NCBI GenBank assembly: GCA_018820395.1
Contig: JAHJOG010000259.1
Location: 1 to 64,000 of the forward strand
DNA: 64,000 bases
Reading direction: 5' to 3'
Source: Gammaproteobacteria bacterium
GTDB lineage: Bacteria > Pseudomonadota > Gammaproteobacteria > Burkholderiales > Burkholderiaceae_C
This document shows positions 1 through 11,861 of the stretch, piece after piece (position 1 is the stretch's first letter; each line of letters begins with the position of its first letter). The position numbers were made by a program, and so were the translations under genes. The notes below the pieces were generated by a model. That model worked only from the letters and a program-made list of their open reading frames with translations, searched no databases and was not told the DNA's origin.

Positions 1-1
1 G

Positions 2-82
2 GTGCTGCTGGTGCTGGTCGGCCGCGATCGGCTGCTTCGGCCGTGGATCGGGTGGCGCAAGCGCGAGCGTGCCTCTTCATGA
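2..82 (+). CDS. C-terminal fragment of an upstream ORF, probably LivM-type ABC permease (truncated by window start)
   Basis: Open frame VLLVLVGRDRLLRPWIGWRKRERASS* ending in an ATGA overlap with the next ABC ATPase gene. Confidence 0.5.
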   Translation: MLLVLVGRDRLLRPWIGWRKRERASS

Positions 83-837
83 GCGAGGCGGTGCTTTCTG
101 CAACCGGTCTGGTGATGCGTTTCGGCGGCATCACAGCGACCGACAACGTGACGCTGAACCTCGGCCGAGGCGCGAGGCACGCATTGATTGGGCCCAATGG
201 GGCCGGCAAGACCACGCTGATCAACCTGCTGACCGGCGTCCTCGTGCCGAGCGCCGGCCGGATCGTGCTGCAGGGCGAGGACGTGACGTGCCTTGCGCCG
301 CACCATCGCGTCGCGCGGGGGCTGGTGCGCACCTTTCAGATCAACCAGTTGTTCGATTCCATGACGCCGCTCGAAACCCTGGCGATGGTCGTTGCGCAGC
401 AGGGTGGGTCCGGGCGGCGCTGGTGGAAGCCGCTCGGCACGGACGCGGAAGTCCTGCGCACCGCGGCTCACCTGCTCGAACAGTTTCGCCTCGCCGACGT
501 CGCCAGCCAAGAGACGCGCCATCTTGCGTATGGCAAGCGGCGCCTGCTCGAAATCGCGATCGCCCTGGCCTGCAAGCCGCGCGTGCTGCTGCTGGACGAG
601 CCCGTGGCGGGCGTGCCGGCCGGGGAGCGCGAGGAGTTGCTGCAGACGGTCGGCGCGCTTCCCGCCGATGTCTCTGTGCTGCTGATCGAGCACGACATGG
701 ACCTGGTGTTCAGCTTTGCCGACCGCATGACGGTGCTCGTCAACGGCGGCGTGCTGACCGAAGGGACGCCGAGCGAGATCGCCGGCGACGCGCGGGTCAA
801 GGAGGTCTATCTGGGTCAGGGAGCCACGCATGGCTGA
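79..837 (+). CDS. Branched-chain amino-acid-type ABC transporter ATP-binding protein (LivG-like)
   Basis: Walker A GPNGAGKTTLINLLTG, Walker B VLLLDEP; ATG at 79 preferred over 43. Confidence 0.9.
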   Translation: MSEAVLSATGLVMRFGGITATDNVTLNLGRGARHALIGPNGAGKTTLINLLTGVLVPSAGRIVLQGEDVTCLAPHHRVARGLVRTFQINQLFDSMTPLETLAMVVAQQGGSGRRWWKPLGTDAEVLRTAAHLLEQFRLADVASQETRHLAYGKRRLLEIAIALACKPRVLLLDEPVAGVPAGEREELLQTVGALPADVSVLLIEHDMDLVFSFADRMTVLVNGGVLTEGTPSEIAGDARVKEVYLGQGATHG

Positions 838-1555
838 ATTGCTGCGTGTGGAGGCCCTGAGCGCAGGGTACGGCGAGGCGGTGGTCCTGCAGGAGGTCGG
901 CTTTGTGCTCGGCGAAGGCCAGACGCTCGCCCTGCTGGGCCGCAACGGCACGGGGAAGACGACGCTCATCAACACGCTCGTCGGCGTGGCCAGGCGCCAC
1001 GGTGGAACGATCACGCTCCATGGGCGCGCGATTCATGCCCTGGCGCCGCACGAGCGCGCACTTGCCGGCATCGGATGGGTGCCCCAGGAGCGCGGCATTT
1101 TCAAGTCGCTCACGGTGCACGAGAACCTGACGGCCGTGGAGCGCCCCGGCCGCGCCGGGCGAGGGCCTGGCGCATGGAACACGGCTCGCGTCTACGAGAT
1201 GTTTCCGCGGCTCGCCGAGCGCAAGGGCAATCTGGGAACGCAGCTCTCGGGTGGCGAGCAGCAGATGCTGGCAGTGGGGCGCGCGCTGGTGCTCAATCCG
1301 CAGCTGCTTTTGCTCGACGAGCCGCTGGAGGGCCTGGCGCCCATCATCGTGGAAGAACTGTTGCGCGCGATCCGCCGGATCACGCAAGAGGAGGGGCTTG
1401 CGGCGATCATCGTCGAGCAGCATCCACAAGCCATCCTGGCGATTTCGGACGAAGCGTTGGTGCTCGATCATGGCCGCGTCGCGCACGCCGATCGCGCGCA
1501 AGCGCTGCGCGATCAGCCCGAGGTGCTCGAAAGGCTGCTGGGCGTCGCTCGCTGA
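830..1555 (+). CDS. ABC transporter ATP-binding protein (LivF-like)
   Basis: GRNGTGKTTLINTL, LSGGEQQMLAVGRAL, LLLLDEP; overlaps previous CDS. Confidence 0.92.
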   Translation: MAELLRVEALSAGYGEAVVLQEVGFVLGEGQTLALLGRNGTGKTTLINTLVGVARRHGGTITLHGRAIHALAPHERALAGIGWVPQERGIFKSLTVHENLTAVERPGRAGRGPGAWNTARVYEMFPRLAERKGNLGTQLSGGEQQMLAVGRALVLNPQLLLLDEPLEGLAPIIVEELLRAIRRITQEEGLAAIIVEQHPQAILAISDEALVLDHGRVAHADRAQALRDQPEVLERLLGVAR

Positions 1556-1595
1556 CGCCGAAAGCGCTGCGCATGCAGCACCCGCGAGTAGAGGT

Positions 1596-1979
1596 TTATT
1601 CCTTACGAGTCAGCGTGAAGCTGCGGCCGTCCCGCATGGCGCCTTGCAAGGTCTTCTCGTCGACCCGCTTCATCGTCAGGGTGCTGTCGGGGCAGCCTGC
1701 GAGTGCCGTCGAACGCTTGACCTCGAACACGAGTTCGTCGGCGGTGGCGGATTGCACCAGGATCGGCGCCTGCCTGCCGGTGCACGGGTCGGTCTGCCGG
1801 CCGCCGCCTTCCATGTCCCAGGTGCCGCCGCTGCCTTGTATGACTACGACGCCGCCTCGGCCGGTGCCGCGCTTGGTCTCGAACTTGGCCGTCCAGGTGC
1901 CCTCGTAGGAAGCGGGCTGACCCCAGGCGACGAAGCTCAGGAAGGCCGTGCTGCCGGCCAGCAAACGAAGAGTGTCCAT
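1596..1979 (-). CDS. Small putative secreted hypothetical protein
   Basis: ORF from MDTLRLLAGSTAFLSFVAWGQPAS, signal-peptide-like N-terminus. Confidence 0.7.
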   Translation of the reverse strand: MDTLRLLAGSTAFLSFVAWGQPASYEGTWTAKFETKRGTGRGGVVVIQGSGGTWDMEGGGRQTDPCTGRQAPILVQSATADELVFEVKRSTALAGCPDSTLTMKRVDEKTLQGAMRDGRSFTLTRKE

Positions 1980-2060
1980 TGGAATTCCGCGAAGTGGTTC
2001 GGAATCCGGATGATCTCCGAGCCCGAACAAAACGCAATAGGCCGAAGGTCGAATGGCCGT

Positions 2061-3299
2061 CTAAGCAGGGTCTTTGGCGACCATGCGGCCGATCTCCGGC
2101 CAGCGCGCGTGAAGCCAGACCCATGCGACGAGGCCGACGCTCAACATGAGAATGGACGTGAGCGCGAGCGCGATGGTCGAATGCATGACCAGCGGCGTGA
2201 TCAGGCCGGCCACGAGCCCGTTGGCGGTCGAGGCGATCACGGCCTGCATGGACGAGGCCATGCCGCGCCGCGTCGGGTGCAGGTCGAGCACCAGCAAAGT
2301 CACGACCGGCATCATCAGCGCCCAGCCGAAGGCGAACACGGCGATCGGCCACAGCGCCCACGCGGCATGGGCTTCGAACAGGAAGTTCGCAAGCACATTG
2401 ACCAGCGATGTGGCCAGCATGATGAAGAAGCCGTCGCGGATCTGGCGCTTGGGCGCCACTTTGCCCGCCATGCGCCCGCTGACCCACGCGCCTGCCATGA
2501 TGCCGCCGATGGTCAGCAGGAAGAACCAGAAGAACTGCGTGGGTTCGAGCGCCAGGCGTTCGCCCAGGAACGCCGGCGCTGCCAGCACATAGAGAAACAT
2601 GCCGTTGAACGGAACGCCGCTGGCAAAGGCAAGCAGAAGGAAGCGCGGGTCGGAGCACAGGTCCCAATAGCCGCGCAGCAGGTGTCGGACCTCGAAGGGC
2701 TGCCGCTGACTCACATGCAGCGTTTCGGGCAGCAGCCTGAAGTTGGCGGTGAACAGGATCACGCCGACCGCCACGAGAAACCAGAAGATGCTGTGCCACC
2801 CGAGGTGCACGAAGAGCAGACCGCCCACGATGGGCGCGAGCGCAGGCGCCACGCCGAAATAGATCGTGACCTGGCTCATGACCTTCTGAGCCAGGGCCGG
2901 CGGGTACATGTCGCGGATGACCGCGCGAGAAACCACGATGCCCGCACCGGTCGAAAGCCCCTGCAACGCCCGGAAGAACACCAGTTGGCCGATGGTCTGG
3001 GACAGGGCGCAACCCAACGACGCCAGCGTGAAAACCGCCAATCCCCAGAGAACCACCGGCCGACGCCCGAAGCTGTCCGACAACGCGCCATGAAAGAGAT
3101 TCATGAACGCGAAGCCGAAGAGATAGGCCGACAGCGTCTGCTGCATCTCGGCCGGTGTCGCGCCGATGCTCTTGGCGATTCCCGAGAACGCCGGGATGTA
3201 GGTGTCGATCGAGAACGGCCCGAGCATGCCGAGCACCGCCAGCAGAATGGCCAGCGCCCAGCGCGGCGCCAGCCAGAGCTTGTCGGCGTCGGGATTCAA
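2061..3299 (-). CDS. Bcr/CflA-type MFS drug-resistance transporter
   Basis: 12-TM-like MFS; GPFSIDTYIPAF and FGRRPVVLWGL motifs. Confidence 0.88.
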   Translation of the reverse strand: MNPDADKLWLAPRWALAILLAVLGMLGPFSIDTYIPAFSGIAKSIGATPAEMQQTLSAYLFGFAFMNLFHGALSDSFGRRPVVLWGLAVFTLASLGCALSQTIGQLVFFRALQGLSTGAGIVVSRAVIRDMYPPALAQKVMSQVTIYFGVAPALAPIVGGLLFVHLGWHSIFWFLVAVGVILFTANFRLLPETLHVSQRQPFEVRHLLRGYWDLCSDPRFLLLAFASGVPFNGMFLYVLAAPAFLGERLALEPTQFFWFFLLTIGGIMAGAWVSGRMAGKVAPKRQIRDGFFIMLATSLVNVLANFLFEAHAAWALWPIAVFAFGWALMMPVVTLLVLDLHPTRRGMASSMQAVIASTANGLVAGLITPLVMHSTIALALTSILMLSVGLVAWVWLHARWPEIGRMVAKDPA

Positions 3300-3327
3300 G
3301 ATCAGCGCTTCGGGACTGGGCGCGGGC

Positions 3328-5649
<2,322 letters not shown>

Positions 5650-5898
5650 ACGACCTCGCTGATCAGACCGGGCAAGGATCGCTGGTCACCCGAAGGCGCA
5701 ATCCATTTCCGGAGCAAACATGAAAACGGGCAAGCAGACGGTGAGGACGCAGGTCCTCATGCACTCTTCATAGACAAGATGTCGGGCGAACATTTGGTGT
5801 GCAGTCCTTGCGGAAATTTGGCCTTGATCCGACGTGATCTGTCGGACGTGCATTGCGCGTGGGGCCGGCCCGGAGGTGCTGCTGTCGCTCTTGTCTGA

Positions 5899-5926
5899 TT
5901 CGCGAGTAGCGAAACCGTCAATTATA
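5899..5926 (-). promoter_or_regulatory. Putative rpoD-proximal promoter -10 (TATAAT at 5921-5926) followed by a 5-bp hairpin TTCGC/GCGAA
   Basis: Reverse strand reads ...cgcgcTATAATtgacgg in the dnaG-rpoD gap; -35 weak. Confidence 0.45.
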
Positions 5927-5942
5927 GCGCGTTATGTGATAT

Positions 5943-7817
5943 TCAAGCGTTGTGACGCGGCTTGAGGCGTTCCCGGAGCTCGAGCCGGCGGACTTCGAGC
6001 GCCTTGTAACGCTCGAGAGCCCGGGGATCGGTGCCCGCTTCGGCGATGGCCTGGATCTGCTGCGTCTTGAGCGAGTCGTCGAGCATGTAGTCGAGGACGT
6101 TGGAGAGTTCCTTGCGGCTGTCGGCCTCCGTCTCATCGCCGAAAGACACCGGCTGCCCGTCGGCGCCAGTCATCACGCGCTCGGCCAACCCCGCGAAGGG
6201 GAGGCCCGAGAGGCCTTCTCGCAGCGCCGCCCACGGTTGAATGCCGTGCTCGTGCCATTGGCTGTCCAACCAGGCAAACAGCTGTCCGTGCTCGCCGGGC
6301 AGGTCGCACAGCATGCTCTGCAATTCGGGTGTCAGAGCCTCCCATTCGGCCATGGCGGACAGAAGCAGGCGTGCGGCAATGTCGGAACGTCCGAGTGGCT
6401 TCGTTCGGGCTGGCATCGCTGTGCGGCCGGAAACCCGAGCCGGCCTTTCATCGCGGTCGATCCACTCTGCCTTTCGTCGCGGCGTTCCTTCGGCCGGACG
6501 TGGTGTCTGGATCGGCGTCCAAAGCCGTTCCAGGTCCGAGGTGCTCAGTTGCACCAGTTGGGCGATCTCGCCCAGCATCTGGCGTTTGAGGGCGCCGTCG
6601 GGCAGGCCTTGCCAAAGCGGGCGGGCGTTGCTGGCCATGCGCGCCCGGCCTTCGGCGGTGGACAGATCGCACCCTTCGCGGGCGGCTTCGACCATGAACC
6701 GACTGAGTGGCGTGGCCTCGGCGACGAAGCGCGCGAAGGCTTCGCGACCGAACTCGCGCACGAAACTGTCCGGATCATGTTCCGCCGGAAGAAAGAGGAA
6801 CTTGATGCTGCGGACGTCGGTCGCGTAGGGCAGGGCGCCGTCGAGCGCCTTGCGCGCCGCGCGCCGTCCCGCGGCGTCGCCGTCGAAACTGAAGACGACC
6901 GCGTCGGTGAAACGAAATAGCTTCTGCACGTGCTCCGGCGTGCATGCGGTGCCCAACGTGGCGACCGCGTTCGGGAAACCCAACTGTGCCAGTGCGACCA
7001 CGTCCATGTAGCCCTCGGTCACGAGCGCGTAGCCGTGTTCCCGGAACGCAGCGCGGGCCTCGTACAACCCGTAGAGCTCGCGTCCTTTGCTGAATACCGG
7101 CGTTTCCGGGGAATTCAGGTATTTCGGTTTCTCGTCGCCGAGAACACGACCGCCGAAGCCGATGCACTCGCCTTTGACATTGCGGATCGGAAACATGATG
7201 CGCTCACGAAAGCGGTCGTAGCGCTTGCCGTCGCCTTGCTCGTCGTCGCTGCTCGCGATGACCAGCCCGCTTTCGGTGAGCAGGGGGCTGTCGTATTCGG
7301 GAAAAACGCTGGCCAGCGTGCGCCAACCGGCCGGCGCAAAGCCAATGCCGAATTGCCGGGCGACTTCGCCCGACAGGCCGCGGCCTTGCAGATAAGCAAT
7401 CGCCGCAGGCGAGTCGCGCAGGCACTTGCGATAGGCCTCGCCGGCCTTCTCCAGGACGTCGTACAGCGTGGCCTGCCGCTTTTTCTGTTCGGCGGATCGG
7501 GCGCGCTCTTCGGGCGAGGCGTCGTCCTCAGGGACCTGCATGCCATATTGCCCGGCCAGGTCATGCACTGCCTCGACGAAGCCCATTCCGGCATGCTCCA
7601 TCAGGAAGCCGATGGCATTTCCGTGAACGCCGCAGCCGAAGCAGTGATAGAACTGCTTGGTCGGGCTGACCGAGAACGACGGCGATTTTTCGCCGTGGAA
7701 AGGGCACAGGCCCATGAAATTGGCGCCCGCCTTCTTGAGCTGGACGTAGCGCCCGACGATCTCCACCACATCGGCTCGCGCGATGAGTTCCTGAATGAAA
7801 GCGGACGGGATGGACAT
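5943..7817 (-). CDS. dnaG: DNA primase
   Basis: Zinc-ribbon CPFHGEKSPSFSVSPTKQFYHCFGC, TOPRIM VTEGYMDVVAL; start at MSIPSAFIQEL. Confidence 0.97.
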   Translation of the reverse strand: MSIPSAFIQELIARADVVEIVGRYVQLKKAGANFMGLCPFHGEKSPSFSVSPTKQFYHCFGCGVHGNAIGFLMEHAGMGFVEAVHDLAGQYGMQVPEDDASPEERARSAEQKKRQATLYDVLEKAGEAYRKCLRDSPAAIAYLQGRGLSGEVARQFGIGFAPAGWRTLASVFPEYDSPLLTESGLVIASSDDEQGDGKRYDRFRERIMFPIRNVKGECIGFGGRVLGDEKPKYLNSPETPVFSKGRELYGLYEARAAFREHGYALVTEGYMDVVALAQLGFPNAVATLGTACTPEHVQKLFRFTDAVVFSFDGDAAGRRAARKALDGALPYATDVRSIKFLFLPAEHDPDSFVREFGREAFARFVAEATPLSRFMVEAAREGCDLSTAEGRARMASNARPLWQGLPDGALKRQMLGEIAQLVQLSTSDLERLWTPIQTPRPAEGTPRRKAEWIDRDERPARVSGRTAMPARTKPLGRSDIAARLLLSAMAEWEALTPELQSMLCDLPGEHGQLFAWLDSQWHEHGIQPWAALREGLSGLPFAGLAERVMTGADGQPVSFGDETEADSRKELSNVLDYMLDDSLKTQQIQAIAEAGTDPRALERYKALEVRRLELRERLKPRHNA

Positions 7818-7900
7818 GTAGGCGAAGAGCGGCAAATCATACGCAAGGGGCAGAACCGACACGGCCGCCCCGCATACTCGCCTGCCGAAAGCACCCTTCG

Positions 7901-8779
7901 ATGATCCGAAGCTATCTGACTCACGCATCGCCGCTGCTGCGCCATCCCTTTCGCTTCATTTGGGAAGCGCTGAAGGCGTTTCGTGCCAATCAGGGCTTGC
8001 TGCTTGCGGGCGCAGTGGCTTACTACGCGCTCCTGTCGATCGTGCCGTTGCTGATCGTCAGTGTGATTGCACTGTCTCACTTCATCAATCAGGCGGATCT
8101 GCTGGCGTCGGTGGGTCGGTATCTGGAGTGGTTGCTCCCTGGCCAGTCGCGTGCGATCGTCACGGAGCTGTCCAACTTCCTTGCGCATCGGGACGTGCTC
8201 GGCCCGGTGTTGGCCATCACGCTGATCTTCTTCAGTTCGCTGGCCTTCACGGTGCTGGAAAGTGCGATGGCGGTGATCTTTCATCATCGCAAGGCCGATC
8301 ATTCACGGCATTTCCTGATCTCGGCCGTGATGCCTTACATCTACATCTTGTGCCTGTGTGCCGGGCTGCTGCTGGTGACCTTGGTGTCGGGCGCGCTGCA
8401 AGTGATCGGGCAGGAGAGCATCGAGCTGTTCGGCAGCGAGTGGTCGCTGTCTGGCGTGTCTGGACTCTTGTTGTATCTGCTCGGACTCGCGGGCGAGATC
8501 TTCATGCTCACTTCGCTCTACATGGTCATGCCGGTCGGGCATCTGTCGTTGAGGCATGCCCTGCTGGGCGGCATCACCGCTGCCTTGCTCTGGGAGGTCA
8601 CGCGGCGAATTTTGGTGCTTTATTTCGCCACGCTGTCGCAAGTGAACGTGGTCTATGGTTCGCTGACGACTGCGATCGTGGTGCTGCTCAGCCTGGAGGT
8701 GGCGGCAACCTTGGTTCTCTTCGGCGCACAGGTGATCGCGCAATACGAAAGGCTCGACCGGAAAGTCGAACCCGCATGA
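7901..8779 (+). CDS. YihY/virulence factor BrkB family inner membrane protein
   Basis: Multi-TM; AGAVAYYALLSIVPLL and VYGSLTTAIVVLLSLEVAATLVLFGAQV. Confidence 0.9.
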   Translation: MIRSYLTHASPLLRHPFRFIWEALKAFRANQGLLLAGAVAYYALLSIVPLLIVSVIALSHFINQADLLASVGRYLEWLLPGQSRAIVTELSNFLAHRDVLGPVLAITLIFFSSLAFTVLESAMAVIFHHRKADHSRHFLISAVMPYIYILCLCAGLLLVTLVSGALQVIGQESIELFGSEWSLSGVSGLLLYLLGLAGEIFMLTSLYMVMPVGHLSLRHALLGGITAALLWEVTRRILVLYFATLSQVNVVYGSLTTAIVVLLSLEVAATLVLFGAQVIAQYERLDRKVEPA

Positions 8780-8798
8780 GCGACGGACGCGACAAAGG

Positions 8799-9557
8799 CT
8801 AGCGCGGGGCCATGCGAATCGCACCGTCCAGGCGGATCACCTCGCCATTGAGCATGTCGTTCTCGAAGATGTGCTTGGCCAGCTTCGCATAGTCGTCGGG
8901 CGTGCCGAGACGCGAGGGAAACGGAACGCTTGCAGCAAGGGCGTCCTGAACTTCCTGGGGCATGCCGAACAGCATCGGCGTGCCGAAGATGCCGGGCGCG
9001 ATCGTCATGTTGCGAATGCCGCTTCGCGCAAGGTCGCGCGCGATGGGCAAAGTCATTCCGACAACACCCCCCTTGGAGGCGCTGTAGGCAGCCTGACCGA
9101 TCTGTCCATCGTAGGCTGCCACAGAGGCGGTGGAGATCAGGACGCCTCGCTCACCGGTGGGCTCTGGGTCGTTCCTGCTCATGGCGTCCGCGGCGATCCG
9201 AATCATGTTGAACGTGCCGATCAGGTTGACGGTGACAGTCTTGCTGAAAACGGCCAGAGCGTGCGGTCCGGATTTTCCGATCGTCTTTTCTGCAGGGGCG
9301 ATGCCGGCGCAATTGACCAGCCCCATCAACTTGCCGAGACCGACCGCGGTGTCCACGGCGGCCTTGGCGTCTGCCTCCTGGCTCACGTCGCACTTGACGA
9401 AGACGCCGCCGATTTCATCGGCGACCGAGGTCCCCTTGTCGGTCTGCATGTCCGCAATCACGACCTTGCCCCCGTTGGCGGCCAGCATCCGCGCCGTGCC
9501 CTCGCCAAGCCCTGAAGCGCCACCTGTCACGATGAACACTTTGCCGTCGATCTGCAT
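8799..9557 (-). CDS. SDR family oxidoreductase (3-hydroxyacyl-CoA dehydrogenase-like)
   Basis: [31 protein letters not shown]. Confidence 0.9.
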   Translation of the reverse strand: MQIDGKVFIVTGGASGLGEGTARMLAANGGKVVIADMQTDKGTSVADEIGGVFVKCDVSQEADAKAAVDTAVGLGKLMGLVNCAGIAPAEKTIGKSGPHALAVFSKTVTVNLIGTFNMIRIAADAMSRNDPEPTGERGVLISTASVAAYDGQIGQAAYSASKGGVVGMTLPIARDLARSGIRNMTIAPGIFGTPMLFGMPQEVQDALAASVPFPSRLGTPDDYAKLAKHIFENDMLNGEVIRLDGAIRMAPR

Positions 9558-9599
9558 GGAAAAGTTCTCCTTAAATAGGAAATCGATTATCGACGGAAA

Positions 9600-9629
9600 G
9601 AAAAAAAGGCCTCGTCCGAAGACGAGGCC
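9600..9629 (-). terminator. Intrinsic terminator downstream of phasin gene
   Basis: Perfect 9-bp stem GGCCTCGTC-cgaa-GACGAGGCC followed by T-tract on minus strand. Confidence 0.85.
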
Positions 9630-9696
9630 TGAATTGGATCCCGAGGGACCCAAGGAGACAATCGTTGCTTGCCCGCTTGTGGGCGGGCGATGCTTA

Positions 9697-10254
9697 TCAG
9701 CGCTTGCGCGATGCGGTTTGAGCAGTGGTCTTGGCAGCGTTCACAGCAGTGGTCGAAACCGCTTGGAAGTTGGCTTCGGCGACGTCCGAAGCCTGCTTGA
9801 CGGCCTTTTGAACCGACTCGAACGCGTTGTTGGCGGCAGCCACTGCACTCTTCATCACGGCGACCGCCGTTTCAGAGCCGGCCGGAGCATTCTTGGCGGC
9901 GCTGTCGACCAGGCCGACGAAAGACTGTTGAGCTTCAGCGGCCTTGACTTCGAAAGCCTTGGTGAACTCGGCGCTCGTGCCTTGGGCAATCTCATACAGA
10001 TGACGGCTGTACGCAGCGGTCTTTTCGGCCAAAGGCTGGAACATGCTGGCCTGAAGGGCGAGCAGCTCTTGTGCGTCCTTGACGCTCAGCATTGCTTGGG
10101 TCGTACCAGCGGCTTCGGTGAGTGCTGCCTTGGAGGCGGTCACGTTAAGTTCGAGAAGCTTCTCGACGCCTTCGAAGGCCTTGGTCGTCAGGCCGAACAT
10201 CGTTTCGAGATTGGCTTTGTGGGAGGCGAGGATTTGGTCGGCGGTGAGGGCCAT
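9697..10254 (-). CDS. Phasin family protein (PHA granule-associated)
   Basis: [45 protein letters not shown]. Confidence 0.92.
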   Translation of the reverse strand: MALTADQILASHKANLETMFGLTTKAFEGVEKLLELNVTASKAALTEAAGTTQAMLSVKDAQELLALQASMFQPLAEKTAAYSRHLYEIAQGTSAEFTKAFEVKAAEAQQSFVGLVDSAAKNAPAGSETAVAVMKSAVAAANNAFESVQKAVKQASDVAEANFQAVSTTAVNAAKTTAQTASRKR

Positions 10255-10310
10255 GTGATAACTCCGTTTGAAAGTAGAAAGCAGTGCGCGGTGGAGCTGC
10301 CCCTGACTTA

Positions 10311-10325
10311 TGTTGCGGTGCAGCA
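10311..10325. promoter_or_regulatory. Putative PhaR-type box 1, TGTTGC-GGT-GCAGCA
   Basis: Near-perfect inverted repeat immediately downstream of predicted -10 of the phasin promoter. Confidence 0.55.
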
Positions 10326-10332
10326 TGCCTCA

Positions 10333-10360
10333 AGTATAAGCACTGCTTTCGCGCGATCAA
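10333..10360 (-). promoter_or_regulatory. Putative phasin sigma-70 promoter TTGATC-N16-TATACT
   Basis: Read on minus strand upstream of 10254. Confidence 0.5.
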
Positions 10361-10368
10361 GTGGTTTC

Positions 10369-10383
10369 TGCTGCTCTGCAGCA
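10369..10383. promoter_or_regulatory. Putative PhaR-type box 2, TGCTGC-TCT-GCAGCA
   Basis: Perfect 6-bp inverted repeat; contains CTGC-N3-GCAG. Confidence 0.6.
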
Positions 10384-10428
10384 ATTTAGATCGCAACGCC
10401 TAATTGGCTCCCCGGGGAGAATGGATCG

Positions 10429-11364
10429 ATGCGCGCCTTCTATTCAGGCCGGTTCCAACTCCCCTTGCCGGCGGGCCATCGATTTCCGATGGGGCGTTAC
10501 GTGATGCTGCGCGATGGCCTCGTTGCAGCACTCCCGCAGGTTTGCATGCTCGAGGCACCGCGAGCAACCGATGGTGAATTGGCGTTGGCGCATTCGCCGG
10601 ATTGGATCGCCTCCGTTCAAGAGGGCACGGTGTCGGCATCGGCCATGCGCGAGATCGGATTTCCCTGGAGTGAAGCCATGGTGGAGCGTTCGCGCCGCTC
10701 GACCGGTGCGACGATTGCCGCGTGCAGGGTCGCGCTCGCGGATGGCGTCGGGGGCAACATGGCAGGTGGCACCCACCACGCCAAGTCGGATCGGGGAGGG
10801 GGCTTCTGCGTTTTCAATGACGCAGCCGTGGCCGCAAGGCTGATGCAGGCGGAGCACGCTCGCGTCGCGCGTCGCGCGTTGAGGGTGGCGGTGGTCGATC
10901 TCGACGTCCATCAAGGCAACGGCACCGCGCAGATATTTCGGGATGATCCGAGCGTGTTCACCCTGTCTCTCCATGGCCAGAAGAACTTCCCCTTCAGCAA
11001 GGAAGTTTCCGATCTCGATGTCGAGCTCCCGGATGGTTGCGGAGACGCGGACTATCTCACCGCGCTCGAACAGGCGCTTGAAGAACTCGATCGGCGGTTC
11101 GCGCCCGACCTGATCATTTACCTGGCTGGCGCCGACCCTTACGAAGGAGATCGGCTGGGACGGCTCAAATTGAGCTTCGACGGTCTCGAAGCTCGCGACC
11201 GTCGAGTCTTCGACCATGCATGGAACCGGCGTATTCCCGTCGCGTTCGCCATGGCAGGGGGATACGCCCGCGACATCCAGGACACGGTGCGCATCCAGCT
11301 TGGGACTTTCAAGGTGGCATTCGAGTACTGGAGCCGATGGCAGAATTTGAGCTCGCGATCCTGA
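10429..11364 (+). CDS. Histone deacetylase family protein (acetylpolyamine/acetoin-utilisation type)
   Basis: GGTHHAKSDRGGGFCVFNDAAVAAR, VVDLDVHQGNGTAQIF, LAGADPYEGDRLGRLKLS. Confidence 0.93.
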   Translation: MRAFYSGRFQLPLPAGHRFPMGRYVMLRDGLVAALPQVCMLEAPRATDGELALAHSPDWIASVQEGTVSASAMREIGFPWSEAMVERSRRSTGATIAACRVALADGVGGNMAGGTHHAKSDRGGGFCVFNDAAVAARLMQAEHARVARRALRVAVVDLDVHQGNGTAQIFRDDPSVFTLSLHGQKNFPFSKEVSDLDVELPDGCGDADYLTALEQALEELDRRFAPDLIIYLAGADPYEGDRLGRLKLSFDGLEARDRRVFDHAWNRRIPVAFAMAGGYARDIQDTVRIQLGTFKVAFEYWSRWQNLSSRS

Positions 11365-11372
11365 CCTTTGCC

Positions 11373-11816
11373 ATGACCGTCAAACCAACGCCCAACCATC
11401 GCGACGCGTATCGCATCTTCCGCCCCATTCCGACGCGATGGGCCGACAACGATATGTATGGCCACGTCAACAACGTCGTGTACTACAGCTGGTTCGACAC
11501 GGCAGTCAATGCATGGTTAATTGAGCGCGGCGTCCTGGACACACAGCAGGGGATAACGGTGGGGCTGGTGGTCGAAACCCAATGCAACTATTTCGCTCCG
11601 CTGTCGTTTCCGCAGACTGTGACTGCCGGTCTGCGCGTCGCGCATACGGGCCGTTCCAGCGTGAGGTATGAGATCGGCCTCTTCGCCGAAGGGTCGCATC
11701 GTGCGGCGGCCCAGGGCCATTTCGTCCACGTCTATGTGGATCGCGTGTCGCAACGACCCGTTGAGCTATCGCCCGCAATGCAGCAAGTCTTGGCTGAGTT
11801 GCACGAGCCCAAATAA
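11373..11816 (+). CDS. Acyl-CoA thioesterase (4-hydroxybenzoyl-CoA thioesterase/hotdog family)
   Basis: TRWADNDMYGHVNNVVYYSWFDTAVN. Confidence 0.9.
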   Translation: MTVKPTPNHRDAYRIFRPIPTRWADNDMYGHVNNVVYYSWFDTAVNAWLIERGVLDTQQGITVGLVVETQCNYFAPLSFPQTVTAGLRVAHTGRSSVRYEIGLFAEGSHRAAAQGHFVHVYVDRVSQRPVELSPAMQQVLAELHEPK

Positions 11817-11839
11817 AAAGCGGCGCTCGAAGCGCCGCA
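11817..11839 (-). terminator. Intrinsic terminator downstream of 11862-12266 gene
   Basis: GCGGCGCTcgAGCGCCGC-type stem followed by TTTTTA on minus strand. Confidence 0.7.
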
Positions 11840-11861
11840 TTCTGGAATCGGTCGTGACCGA

